Shown piece by piece: positions 52,807 through 61,839 of a stretch of 64,000 nt of DNA; within the stretch, counting starts at the first letter, position 1; each line of letters starts with the position of its first letter. Made by a program: the position numbers and the translations under genes. Source of the DNA: an uncultured delta proteobacterium (GTDB lineage: Bacteria > Myxococcota > Myxococcia > Myxococcales > 40CM-4-68-19); NCBI GenBank assembly GCA_903911145.1, contig CAIWCD010000013.1, forward strand, positions 124,001 to 188,000, in the 5' to 3' direction. The notes below the pieces were generated by a model, which was not told the DNA's origin, did no database searches, and was given only the letters and a program-made list of their open reading frames with translations.

Positions 52807-53165
52807 TGGATGCAAGTGAGCAGTGGCAGCTCGATGCGGCACTCGCGGCGCTGAGCAGCGACGGGCGGTCGCTCACGCGCTCGCTGCGCACGCGGCTGGC
52901 GAAGATCGCCGAGCTGCGCGCGCGCTTCGAGGCCCGGGCACCGGCCCCGCGCGGGGAGCTCATCTACACGCACGAGGAGACGGAGGTCGCGCGCCTGATG
53001 CTCAAGCCAGGCGGGCTGCCGAAGCTCTGCTTTCCCAATGAGCCTCCGCGCGAGATCTCAGGGCTCGCGCAGGCGTCGCAGGCGGCCGAGCGGATCGCGC
53101 GACGCACGCAGGAGTTGATCGACGCCGCGCCGCAGCTGGGACTCTTCGGGCCGCCGCGCAAGTAA
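52806..53165 (+). CDS. Hypothetical helical protein in the box cluster
   Basis: This 119-residue protein is translationally coupled to the enoyl-CoA hydratase by a TAATG overlap. It is almost entirely helical and charged (MDASEQWQLDAALAALSSDGRSLTRSLRTRLAKIAELRARFEARAP). The middle holds LIYTHEETEVARLMLKPGGLPKLCFPNEPPREISGLAQ. Not recognised. The coupling suggests it works with, or regulates, the hydratase or the box enzymes. Confidence 0.55.
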   Translation: MDASEQWQLDAALAALSSDGRSLTRSLRTRLAKIAELRARFEARAPAPRGELIYTHEETEVARLMLKPGGLPKLCFPNEPPREISGLAQASQAAERIARRTQELIDAAPQLGLFGPPRK

Positions 53166-53186
53166 CGGATGGCGCAGAGAGCGGGC

Positions 53187-53216
53187 TTGCGGCGGCGCGA
53201 GCCGGTCTGTTATCCG
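53187..53216 (+). promoter_or_regulatory. Candidate leaderless promoter of boxC
   Basis: TTGCGG (53187-53192), an 18-nt spacer and TATCCG (53211-53216), with an extended TG (53208-53209). It ends 10 nt before ATG 53227. No Shine-Dalgarno. Confidence 0.45.
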
Positions 53217-53226
53217 ATCCGCGCCA

Positions 53227-54885
53227 ATGGACCACCACTCCGCGCCGATCGATGTCGCTCTCGATACCCATCCCTCGCGCTATCGCCACTGGGCGCTGCG
53301 GGTCGACGGCGAACGGGCCACGCTGGTGCTCAAGGTCACGCCATTCGGCGGCCTGATGCCGGAGACCGAGCTCAAGAGCAACTCGTACGATCTCTCGGTC
53401 GACGTCGAACTCGCAGACGCGCTGATGCGGCTGCGCTTCACGCACCCTGGCGTCAAAGCGCTCACCATTACGTCGGGCCATGACAAGATCTTCTGCTCGG
53501 GCGCGAATATCTACGTCCTCGCCGCGTCGTCGCATCCGTTCAAGGTGAACTTCTGCAAGTACACCAACGAGACGCGGCTTTACCTCGAGGAGCTTTCGGA
53601 ACAGAGCGGGATGAAGACCCTTGCGGCGTGCAATGGCGCCACGGCGGGCGGTGGATATGAACTCGCGCTCGCATGCGATGAGATCCTGCTTGTCGACGAC
53701 GGCTCCTCGACGGTGAGCCTGCCCGAGGTGCCGCTGCTCGCGGTGCTTCCCGGCACGGGAGGACTTACGCGCGTGGTCGACAAGCGCAAGGTCCGCCGCG
53801 ATCTCGCCGACGCATTTTCGACGCTGGCCGAGGGGATTAAAGGCAAGCGCGCGGTCGATTGGAATCTCGTCGACGCCGTCTCGCCGCGCAGCAAGTTCGC
53901 ACAGGCCGCGGTCGAGCGGGCATTGGCGCTCGCGAAGAAGGCGCCGGAGATCGCGCGCGGGCCGGGCATTGAACTCGACGCGATCGAGCCGTCGATTCAA
54001 GGCAATCGATTTGATTACCAGCATCTATCGCTTGATATCGACCCGAAGAGCCGCGTCGCGACACTCACGATGCGCGCGCCCGAGGGCAAGCAGCCCGCCA
54101 ATGCAGCCGAGGCGCTCACGGCTGGAGCAGCGTGGTGGAATATCCGCGCCGCGCGCGAACTCGACGATGCCCTGCTCCGCCTGCGCATCCATCACGCCGA
54201 GATCGGGCTGGTGCTGCTGCGCACGAGCGGAACTCTCGAGTCGGCCTTCGCTGCGGGAGAGTTGCTCGGTGGCGCAGAAAAGGACGCCTGGATTGTTCGC
54301 GAGGCACGACTGCTCTGGGGGCGCGCGCTCAAGCGCCTCGACGCGACGGCGAAGAGCTTCTTCGCGATCGTCGATGCGAAGAGTTGCTATGCGGGGCCGC
54401 TCTTCGAGTTGCTCGTCGCCGCAGACCGCAGCTACGTCCTCGATCAGGACGGCGTGCAGTGCCGCCCCGGAGCGCTCTCCGCCGGCGCATTGCCAACATG
54501 GTCCGGCATATCGCGCCTATCGCAGCGATTCCTCGCCAAGCCGGAGCAGGCAGCTTCCGTCATTGCGGCCGGCATATCAGGAACTATCGACTCCAATCAG
54601 ATGAACAAGCTCGGCCTCTGCACGGTCTTTGCCGACGACATCGATTTCGAGGAGGAGCTGCGCGTCGCTGTCGAAGAGCGTGCCAGCCTCTCGCCCGACG
54701 CATTGACCGGAATGGAAGCGAGCTATCGCTTCGCCGGTCCCGAGACCCTCGCGACGAAGATCTTCGGCCGCCTCTCCGCGTGGCAGAACTGGATCTTCAT
54801 CCGCCCGAATGCAACCGGCGAACACGGGGCATTAACCGCATACGGAAAGCCCGACCGTCCGAAGTACGACTGGCGCCGCACTTAA
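53227..54885 (+). CDS. boxC: Benzoyl-CoA-dihydrodiol lyase (2,3-epoxybenzoyl-CoA dihydrolase)
   Basis: This 552-residue protein is a double-length crotonase-type enzyme. The N-terminal half has HDKIFCSGANIYVLAASSHPFKVNFCKYTNETRLYLEE and GGGYELALACDEILLVDDGSSTVSLPEVPLLAVLPGTGGLTRV; the C-terminal half includes a second, degenerate crotonase module (SFFAIVDAKSCYAGPLFELLVAADRSYVLDQDG). Length, the ending PKYDWRRT and the adjacent boxB match BoxC, which opens 2,3-epoxybenzoyl-CoA to 3,4-dehydroadipyl-CoA semialdehyde and formate. boxB follows 14 nt downstream. Confidence 0.93.
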   Translation: MDHHSAPIDVALDTHPSRYRHWALRVDGERATLVLKVTPFGGLMPETELKSNSYDLSVDVELADALMRLRFTHPGVKALTITSGHDKIFCSGANIYVLAASSHPFKVNFCKYTNETRLYLEELSEQSGMKTLAACNGATAGGGYELALACDEILLVDDGSSTVSLPEVPLLAVLPGTGGLTRVVDKRKVRRDLADAFSTLAEGIKGKRAVDWNLVDAVSPRSKFAQAAVERALALAKKAPEIARGPGIELDAIEPSIQGNRFDYQHLSLDIDPKSRVATLTMRAPEGKQPANAAEALTAGAAWWNIRAARELDDALLRLRIHHAEIGLVLLRTSGTLESAFAAGELLGGAEKDAWIVREARLLWGRALKRLDATAKSFFAIVDAKSCYAGPLFELLVAADRSYVLDQDGVQCRPGALSAGALPTWSGISRLSQRFLAKPEQAASVIAAGISGTIDSNQMNKLGLCTVFADDIDFEEELRVAVEERASLSPDALTGMEASYRFAGPETLATKIFGRLSAWQNWIFIRPNATGEHGALTAYGKPDRPKYDWRRT

Positions 54886-54899
54886 CGAAAAGAGACGAT

Positions 54900-56309
54900 A
54901 TGGCCCTCGATCAATCCTCGATTCCGAACAATGTCGATCTCTCGTCCGATCGACGTCTGCAGCGCGCGCTCGAGCAGTGGCAGCCGAACTTCCTGAGCTG
55001 GTGGAACGATGTCGGTCCGGCCGGATTCCAGGCCCACGAAATCTGGCTGCGCACGGCCATCTCCGTCGAGGCGGGCGGCTGGGCACACTTTGATTACGTG
55101 CGGATGCCTGATTACCGCTGGGGGATCTTCCTCGAGCCGCAGACCGAGGGGAAGAAGATCGGCTTCGGCGATGTGCAGGGCGAGCCCGTCTGGGACGAAG
55201 TGCCGGGCGAGCATCGCAACGCGCTCCGCCGCATTATCGTTACGCAGGCCGACACCGAGCCCGCGTCGGTCGAGCAGCAGAGCCTGCTCGGGAAGTGCGC
55301 GCCTTCGCTCTACGACCTGCGCAATCTCTTCCAGGTCAATGTCGAGGAGGGTCGGCACCTCTGGGCAATGGTCTATCTGCTCCACCGCCATTTCGGTCGC
55401 GATGGTCGAGAGGAGGCGGACGAACTGCTGCAGCGCCGCTCGGGCAGCTCGGATAAGCCGCGCATCCTGAATGCGTTTAATGAGCCGATCGCCGATTGGC
55501 TGAGCTTCTTCATGTTCACGATGTTCTCGGACCGCGACGGCAAGTACCAGCTCGCCGCCTTGGCCGAGAGCGGCTTCGATCCGCTCGCCCGCACCACGCG
55601 CTTCATGCTCACCGAAGAGGCGCACCATCTCTTCGTCGGCGAGACCGGCGTCGATCGCGTGATCCAGCGCACGGCGCAACTGATGGCCGAGGGCAAGGAG
55701 CCACGCGAGCACGGTGCGATTCCGCTCGAGATCGTGCAGAAATATATCAACCACTGGTTCAGCCTCGCGCTCGACCTCTTCGGCGGCGAGATCAGCTCCA
55801 ATGCGGCCGATTTCTTTGCGGCGGGATTAAAGGGCCGTTTCCGCGAAGAGGGATATGAGGAACATAAGGGCATTGGCACGTATCGAATGCAGACCCCCTC
55901 GAATGGCAAGCTCATCGAGGAAGAGGTGCCGCTGCGCAACGCGATGAATGAAGTCCTGCGCGACGAGTACATCAAGGATTGCCAGCGCGCGGTGGATCGC
56001 TGGAACAAGAGCATTGCCAAGGCCGGATTAAGCGGCGTGACGATGAAACTGCCGCATCGCCGCTTTCACCGCGGAGTGGGGCCGTTCTCGACCGTGCATG
56101 CGTCGCCGGATGGCGACATGCTGAGCGCCGAGGAGTTTGCCTCCAAGCAGTCGAGCTGGCTGCCGACCCCGGCTGATTTCGCTTATGTCGGTTCGCTGAT
56201 GGTCCCGGTCTATGAACCGGGAAAGATGGCGTCGTGGGTTGCGTCGCCGGCCAAGGGCATCGACGGACTTCCGCTCGATTACGCCTACGTCCGCGCGCCG
56301 CAGGCATAA
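54900..56309 (+). CDS. boxB: Benzoyl-CoA 2,3-epoxidase subunit BoxB
   Basis: This 469-residue diiron monooxygenase subunit makes 2,3-epoxybenzoyl-CoA with electrons from BoxA. The ferritin-like four-helix core holds the ligand motifs VNVEEGRHLWAMVYLLHRHFG (ExxxH-type) and FMLTEEAHHLFVGETGV. The N-terminal PNNVDLSSDRRLQRALEQWQPNFLSWWNDVGP and the C-terminal DYAYVRAP are family hallmarks. The start is ATG 54900, 14 nt after the boxC stop, with GAGA upstream. BoxA (the reductase) and the rest of the pathway are not in the window. Confidence 0.95.
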   Translation: MALDQSSIPNNVDLSSDRRLQRALEQWQPNFLSWWNDVGPAGFQAHEIWLRTAISVEAGGWAHFDYVRMPDYRWGIFLEPQTEGKKIGFGDVQGEPVWDEVPGEHRNALRRIIVTQADTEPASVEQQSLLGKCAPSLYDLRNLFQVNVEEGRHLWAMVYLLHRHFGRDGREEADELLQRRSGSSDKPRILNAFNEPIADWLSFFMFTMFSDRDGKYQLAALAESGFDPLARTTRFMLTEEAHHLFVGETGVDRVIQRTAQLMAEGKEPREHGAIPLEIVQKYINHWFSLALDLFGGEISSNAADFFAAGLKGRFREEGYEEHKGIGTYRMQTPSNGKLIEEEVPLRNAMNEVLRDEYIKDCQRAVDRWNKSIAKAGLSGVTMKLPHRRFHRGVGPFSTVHASPDGDMLSAEEFASKQSSWLPTPADFAYVGSLMVPVYEPGKMASWVASPAKGIDGLPLDYAYVRAPQA

Positions 56310-56347
56310 GCGCCGCACTCGAACGCAGCGACCAACGAAAGCATCAT

Positions 56348-56386
56348 CGCGCGGCCAGACAGCATTCTGAGCCGCGCGTTTAGTTT
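56348..56386 (+). terminator. Intrinsic terminator of the box genes
   Basis: A perfect 8-bp GC stem, CGCGCGGC (56348-56355) with GCCGCGCG (56371-56378), has an internal CAGA/TCTG extension (56356-56359 with 56366-56369) and is followed by TTTAGTTT. It separates boxB from the ABC transporter genes. Confidence 0.72.
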
Positions 56387-56452
56387 CCAGTCCATGCAAT
56401 TTGCGCCCGCGCTCTGCGTAGGCGAGCGACGATTCAACCAGGAGCCACGACA

Positions 56453-57358
56453 ATGGAACTGCGCATCTCGGGTTTGTCCAAGCGCTATCCCAACGGAGTC
56501 CAGGCGCTCAACAATATCTCGCTGAACATCCCCGCCGGGATGTTTGGCCTGTTGGGACCCAATGGCGCGGGCAAGTCAACGCTGATGCGCACGCTCGCGA
56601 CGCTGCAGGAGGCCGACGCGGGCAGTGTGACGTTCGAGGGTATCGACGTGCTGCGCGAGAAGGAGCGCGTGCGCGAACTGCTCGGATATCTGCCGCAGGA
56701 GTTCGGCGTCTATCCCAAGGTGAGCGCGCTCGACCTGCTCAATCACTTCGCCGTGCTCAAGGGAATCAACGACTCGAAGAAGCGCCGCGAGTTGGTCGAC
56801 GTGCTGCTGCAGCGAACCAACCTCTACGAGGCGCGCCACAGGCGGCTTGGCACGTTCTCGGGAGGAATGAAGCAGCGCTTTGGCATCGCGCAGGCGCTGC
56901 TCGCCAATCCCAAGCTATTAATCGTCGACGAGCCGACCGCGGGTCTTGATCCCGAGGAGCGCTTGCGTTTCCTGAATCTGCTCGCAGACCTCGGCCAGAA
57001 CATCGTGATTATCCTCTCCACGCATATCGTCACCGATATCTCCGACCTCTGTAAGCAGCTCGCGATTGTCGCGCGCGGCACGGTGGTGGCAAGCGGAGAT
57101 CCGCTGGCGCTCGTGGCGGAACTGCAGGGCCGCATCTGGCAGCGGTTTGTCGCCTCGGATGAATTGGCGGCCTATCAGCAGAGCCATACCGTGCTCGCCA
57201 CGCGCCGCGCCGCGGGCCGCCTGGTCATTCGCGTCTTGAGCGACAGCAATCCCGGCGCAGGCTTCGAGCCCTCTGCGCCCGACCTCGAGGACGTCTATTT
57301 CCTCGCCATTCATTCGACACCTGCGCAGGCGATCCCTGCAGCAGCGCAGGCGAGCTGA
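56453..57358 (+). CDS. ABC transporter ATP-binding protein
   Basis: This 301-residue ATPase has Walker A LLGPNGAGKSTLMR (near residue 40), Q-loop YLPQEFGVYP, signature FSGGMKQRFG, Walker B LLIVDEPTAGLDPEE and H-loop LSTHIV. It is a CcmA/NatA-like exporter ATPase, and the C-terminal about 60 residues are an extension seen in those. It energises the membrane fusion protein encoded 5 nt downstream. AGGAG precedes the ATG. Confidence 0.95.
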   Translation: MELRISGLSKRYPNGVQALNNISLNIPAGMFGLLGPNGAGKSTLMRTLATLQEADAGSVTFEGIDVLREKERVRELLGYLPQEFGVYPKVSALDLLNHFAVLKGINDSKKRRELVDVLLQRTNLYEARHRRLGTFSGGMKQRFGIAQALLANPKLLIVDEPTAGLDPEERLRFLNLLADLGQNIVIILSTHIVTDISDLCKQLAIVARGTVVASGDPLALVAELQGRIWQRFVASDELAAYQQSHTVLATRRAAGRLVIRVLSDSNPGAGFEPSAPDLEDVYFLAIHSTPAQAIPAAAQAS

Positions 57359-57363
57359 TTCCA

Positions 57364-60300
57364 ATGCTCGCCCATATCGCGCTGTTCGAGCTGCGCAAGC
57401 GGCTCTCGATGATCTCGACCTACGTCTACGCCCTGCTCTTCTTTGCCTGCGGCCTGCTGGCCGCATTTGCCGGCGGCGGCGCATTCTCCAACGTCTCCGT
57501 GAATTCAGGTTCGGAGCACGTCTACGCGAACGCCCCATTCACGCTGGATCGATTGATCTCCGTGCTCTCCGACCTCGGCGTGATGATGAGCGCTGCCGTC
57601 TTCGGGCAGGCGATTCACCAGGACTTTGAAGCACGCACCGATTCCCTTCTCTTCACATTCCCAATCACGAAGCGCAGCTACCTCGGCGGCCGCTTCCTCG
57701 GCGCGTTCGTCTTTGTCTTTGCAATCTTCCTCTGCATTGCCGCCGGACTCTTCGTCGGCGGCCACTTCCCTGTCCTGATTAACAAGGCCCTCTTCGGACC
57801 GGTGCCCTTCAAAGCCTATTGGCGGCCCTACTTCACCAGCGTTCTTCCCGGCCTGATCTTTACCGGCTCGCTCTTCTTTGCGCTCGGCGCACTCGGGCGG
57901 CGGATGATGCCGGTCTATATCGGCGCTGTCGTGGTGGTGGCCGCATATCTGCTCGCCGGCACGCTCTTGAGCGACCTCGACAACCAGAATCTGGCGTCGC
58001 TGGTCGACCCGTTCGGCAATGCCGCGCTGCACCTGACGACGCGATATTGGACGACCGCAGAGAAGAATCAGCTGCTCATTCCTTTCAGCGGTCGATATCT
58101 CGCCAATCGCGCGATCTGGAGCGGTGTCGGAATCATCGCGCTCGTCGTGACCTATCTGCGTTTCAATATGGCCCACGTTGGCACTGCAGAGAAGAAGCAG
58201 CGCAGCGCAGGCGCTCGAGTTCCCGCGCCGACGGGCCCGCTCCCGCTGGTCTCCGCCTCGCGCAGCAATCTGCGCACGCTGGCGACGCTCACGCGCCTTG
58301 GGTTCATCGAGACCATCAAGAACAGCTATTTCGCCGTCCTCGTGCTCGCTGCCGCGATCATGGCGCTGACCACGATGTCATTCGCAGGAAAGGTCTTCGG
58401 CACACCGACCTGGCCCGTGACCCACGCAATCGCCGAACTCGGAAGCGGCTCATTCAGCCTCTTCATCCTCATCATCATCACGTTCTATGCGGGTGAAATC
58501 GTCTGGCGCGAGCGCGACCTGAACCTCGCCCAGATCACCGATGCGCTCCCCATTCCAAACTGGGTGACCTACCTCGCAAAGCTCATCAGCCTCTGCCTGC
58601 TTCCCGCGATGCTGCTCGCCGTCGTCCTCGTGATGGGCGTCGCGTTCCAGACTGCGCACGGGTATCACCATTACGAAGTCGGCCTCTATCTCAAGCGCCT
58701 CTATTTGCTTTCGCTGCCGAGCTACATCTTCCTCTGCATCCTCGCGTTCACGGTGCAGTCGGTCGTGCAGAACAAGTATCTCGGCCACGCCATCATGGTC
58801 GCCTATTACATCTTCACCCAGTTTATGGGCACCCTGGGACTTGAGCACGGACTCCTCAAGTATGGTGACGTTCAATCGGAGCACTATTCCGATATGAACG
58901 GATTCGGCCACGCCGTCTGGCCCGACGCGCTCTACAACATGTATTGGGGCGGCTTTGCATTGATGCTCGCCGTTGTCGGTGCGCTCTTCTGGAATCGCGG
59001 AACAGAAGCTCCGTTTGCGGCGCGACGGAAACTCGCAAGCGATCGTTTCACCCTTCTCCCACGCGGCCTCGCGGCACTCGGCCTGCTCGTCACGATCGCG
59101 GCAGGAGGAACGATCTATTACAACGAAGATATCCTGAATCGATACCGCACTTCGCACCAGGAGGAGGGGCTGCGCGCGGAGTACGAGAAGAAGTACAAGC
59201 AGTTCGAGACCGCTCCGCAGCCGCGCATCACAGAGGTCCGGGCCGACTTCGATCTCTATCCCGAGACAGAAACACTCGACGCGCACGGCAGCTATGTCCT
59301 CGAGAATAAGAGCGGCCAGCCGATCCCGGTCATCTACGTGCAGCTCGGCGACGAGCAGAGGTTTGAATCACTCGCTGTCGGGCCAATGGCGGCGCCCAGC
59401 GAGTCCGACACGACACTCGGCTTCTATACCTATCGCCTCCCTGCGCCGTTGGCGCCCGGAGAGAAGATGCCGCTCAACTATTCAATCCGGTTTCACACCC
59501 GAGGATTCAAGGACGGAGGGAACCGCACCGACATCGTCGCAAACGGAACGTTCTTCAACAGCGGGAGCCTCCCGCACATCGGCTATTCGCGCGACGACGA
59601 GCTGCCTCTCGACAACCAGCGCAAGAAGTTCGGTCTGGCCCCGCGCGCCCGGCTCCCTGACATCAACGATGTTCCCGCTCGGGCAAACAACCTCATCTCC
59701 AACGACGCTGACTGGGTCACGTTTGAATCAACCATCAGCACCAGCGCGGACCAGCGCGCGATCGCGCCAGGATATCTGCAGCGCGACTGGATGGAGAATG
59801 GTCGGCACTATTTCCATTACAAGATGGATGCTCCGATTCTCGGCTTCTATTCGATTCTTTCTGCGCGCTACGAGGTCCGCAAGGAGACCTGGAATGGGAT
59901 CGCGCTGGAGATCGATTACCACCCCGGGCACGAATACAACCTCGACGACATGATGCGCGGCATGAAGGATTCGATCGACTACTACGGCACCAACTTCACG
60001 CCCTACCAGTTCCACCAGGCCCGCATTCTCGAGTTTCCCAACTACGCGTCATTCGCCCAGTCGTTCCCCAACACGATTCCCTACTCGGAGAGCATTGGCT
60101 TCATCGCGAAGGTCACCCCAGAGAAGCCCGACGATATTGATTACCCGTATTACATCACTGCGCACGAGATCGCGCACCAGTGGTGGGGACATCAAGTCAT
60201 CGGCGCCAACGTCCAGGGCGTCTCGTTCCTCGACGAGACGTTGGCCCAATACTCGGCATTGATGGTGATGAAGGCACGCTTCGGCGCGTCCCAGATGCAT

Positions 60301-60930
60301 CGGTTCCTCAAATATGAGGCCGATCAATATCTGATGGGTCGCGCCACGGAGCAGCAGAAGGAGGTCCCCCTCCTGCGCGTCGAGAACCAGCAATACATCC
60401 ATTACAAGAAGGGAAGCCTCGTCATGTATGCGCTGCAAGACTATATCGGCGAGGCGAAGGTCAACGCGGCGCTCAAGAGCTTCCTCGTCGCCAACCAGTT
60501 CAAGGGGCCGCCTTATCCGACGTCAATGTCGTTGTTCGAGGAGTTCAAGAAGGTCACGCCGCCAGAGTTGCAATACCTGCTGCACGATCTCTTCGAGACC
60601 ATTACTCTCTACGATAATCGCGCGCAGACGGCGACGGCGCGCAAGCTTCCCGACGGCCGGTTTGAATTGACGATTGGAATTACCGTCAAGAAGATGCAGG
60701 CAGGCGAGCAGGGAGATGAAACAGAAGTGCCCGTCGATGACTTCATTGATATCGGCGCCGTTGACGAGAAGGGCATTCCCATCGCTGTCGAGCGCAGGCG
60801 CATCAAGAGCGGAGCGTCGGAGCAGAAGCTCGTCGTCGACAAGCTTCCGGCCAAGGCAGGCGTGGACCCGATCAATCTGCTGATTGACCGCCACCCGGAC
60901 GACAATCTCGTCGCCGTCACGGTTCAATAG
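57364..60930 (+). CDS. ABC permease fused to an M1-family aminopeptidase domain
   Basis: This 1188-residue protein has two blocks of about six membrane helices each in its N-terminal about 580 residues, the ABC-2 permease layout (helices near 16-40, 75-95, 110-135, 145-185 and again about 330-570). The C-terminal about 580 residues are an extracytoplasmic M1 metallopeptidase domain: HEIAHQWWGHQ (934-944) and SFLDETLAQYSALMVMK supply the HExxH...E zinc site, and PNTIPYSESIGF occupies the GxMEN position. This fusion is a known but poorly understood family of ABC permease/M1 peptidases. It pairs with the ATPase just upstream, so transport or signalling may be coupled to peptide cleavage outside the cell. 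Confidence 0.9.
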   Translation: MLAHIALFELRKRLSMISTYVYALLFFACGLLAAFAGGGAFSNVSVNSGSEHVYANAPFTLDRLISVLSDLGVMMSAAVFGQAIHQDFEARTDSLLFTFPITKRSYLGGRFLGAFVFVFAIFLCIAAGLFVGGHFPVLINKALFGPVPFKAYWRPYFTSVLPGLIFTGSLFFALGALGRRMMPVYIGAVVVVAAYLLAGTLLSDLDNQNLASLVDPFGNAALHLTTRYWTTAEKNQLLIPFSGRYLANRAIWSGVGIIALVVTYLRFNMAHVGTAEKKQRSAGARVPAPTGPLPLVSASRSNLRTLATLTRLGFIETIKNSYFAVLVLAAAIMALTTMSFAGKVFGTPTWPVTHAIAELGSGSFSLFILIIITFYAGEIVWRERDLNLAQITDALPIPNWVTYLAKLISLCLLPAMLLAVVLVMGVAFQTAHGYHHYEVGLYLKRLYLLSLPSYIFLCILAFTVQSVVQNKYLGHAIMVAYYIFTQFMGTLGLEHGLLKYGDVQSEHYSDMNGFGHAVWPDALYNMYWGGFALMLAVVGALFWNRGTEAPFAARRKLASDRFTLLPRGLAALGLLVTIAAGGTIYYNEDILNRYRTSHQEEGLRAEYEKKYKQFETAPQPRITEVRADFDLYPETETLDAHGSYVLENKSGQPIPVIYVQLGDEQRFESLAVGPMAAPSESDTTLGFYTYRLPAPLAPGEKMPLNYSIRFHTRGFKDGGNRTDIVANGTFFNSGSLPHIGYSRDDELPLDNQRKKFGLAPRARLPDINDVPARANNLISNDADWVTFESTISTSADQRAIAPGYLQRDWMENGRHYFHYKMDAPILGFYSILSARYEVRKETWNGIALEIDYHPGHEYNLDDMMRGMKDSIDYYGTNFTPYQFHQARILEFPNYASFAQSFPNTIPYSESIGFIAKVTPEKPDDIDYPYYITAHEIAHQWWGHQVIGANVQGVSFLDETLAQYSALMVMKARFGASQMHRFLKYEADQYLMGRATEQQKEVPLLRVENQQYIHYKKGSLVMYALQDYIGEAKVNAALKSFLVANQFKGPPYPTSMSLFEEFKKVTPPELQYLLHDLFETITLYDNRAQTATARKLPDGRFELTIGITVKKMQAGEQGDETEVPVDDFIDIGAVDEKGIPIAVERRRIKSGASEQKLVVDKLPAKAGVDPINLLIDRHPDDNLVAVTVQ

Positions 60931-60945
60931 CAGCGCGGCCGCGTC

Positions 60946-60972
60946 GCTCCTGGATATCAACTATCCGGGAGC
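60946..60972. terminator. Bidirectional hairpin between the peptidase gene and thyX
   Basis: An 11-bp stem (60946-60956 with 60962-60972, one G-U pair) has a 5-nt loop and overlaps the thyX stop codon. No T tract. Confidence 0.6.
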
Positions 60973-61803
60973 GGTCGTCGACTTCTCGCGAAAGCTCTCG
61001 GCCGCCTGGAAATCCTCGGCAGCAAGATCGCGCATCGGCACGCCGCTACCGCGGTGCTGCTTGAACGTCTCGATCACCACCAGCTTGTGCGGGCGCACCG
61101 CCGAGAGCGGGCATTCGCGATAGGCCTTCTCGTCCTCGTCGCAATAGCCGAGCCGCTTCTCGCCGCACTTCGGCTGCATATATCGACCGAGTTCGGGAAC
61201 CTTCTGGACAATGGCCGAGCGCATCTTCGCCACCATCTGGCGAATCTCCCACTGTGCGCGCGTGCAGAGCCGCAAATCGCCGATATGAAGCAGTTCGGCG
61301 AAATTGACCATGATCTGGAAATTGGTCGGTGCGGCATTGGGCAATACAAACCGCGCGTCCTCCGCGGGAATGCCGGCCGCGACCGCCTCGCGATAGACCC
61401 GCGTGATCTCGCCCATCAGCTTCTCGAACTCTTCCGTCTTGCCCGCGTCCTTCCACGAATCGGGCATGACGTAATCGAGTCGCTCTTCGTTCTTGCCCGT
61501 AAAGCGGACATATCGCTGCGACTGCTGCTCGAACGAGATGCCGACCCGGTGGCGCACGAACTGGTGCGACAGCGAGCGGGAGACGCCGGAAATGCCGAAC
61601 CAGAAGACCACCTGCTCGAGCGGGGAGACGTGGCCGGTCTTGAGCCGCTCCTCGACAAACGAGACGATCTTCTCGCGCGGCACCACTCCCGTCGCGATGT
61701 CGTCCCAGACCTCTCGCGGCGTCTTGGGCGTATAGCAAGTGCGATAGGCGCCATAGAGCTTGATCAAGGGATCGGTGGCGAGATCGATCAACAAGACGTC
61801 CAT
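60961..61803 (-). CDS. thyX: FAD-dependent thymidylate synthase
   Basis: This 280-residue flavin-dependent thymidylate synthase makes dTMP from dUMP. The ThyX signature QFVRHRVGISFEQQSQRYVR (RHR at 84-86 with the nucleophilic Ser region) is intact, along with LPNAAPTNFQIMVNFAELLHIGDLRLCTRAQWEIRQMV and the flavin/dUMP contacts near ECPLSAVRPHK. A C-terminal zinc-like cluster (KCGEKRLGYCDEDEKAYRECP) is typical of the longer ThyX group. The start was set at 61803 by AGGAG 6 nt upstream; the 36-nt longer frame lacks one. It implies the organism may not use thyA. Confidence 0.95.
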   Translation of the reverse strand: MDVLLIDLATDPLIKLYGAYRTCYTPKTPREVWDDIATGVVPREKIVSFVEERLKTGHVSPLEQVVFWFGISGVSRSLSHQFVRHRVGISFEQQSQRYVRFTGKNEERLDYVMPDSWKDAGKTEEFEKLMGEITRVYREAVAAGIPAEDARFVLPNAAPTNFQIMVNFAELLHIGDLRLCTRAQWEIRQMVAKMRSAIVQKVPELGRYMQPKCGEKRLGYCDEDEKAYRECPLSAVRPHKLVVIETFKQHRGSGVPMRDLAAEDFQAAESFREKSTTAPG

Positions 61804-61839
61804 ATCAGCTCCTATCGAATGGCTATCACGTAGAGACAA

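Noticed and set aside
47061-56309. One single transcript from the thiolase to boxB
   Set aside because: The minus-strand Gly-rich lipoprotein gene (48364-51057) lies between them, so thiolase and box genes are separate units.
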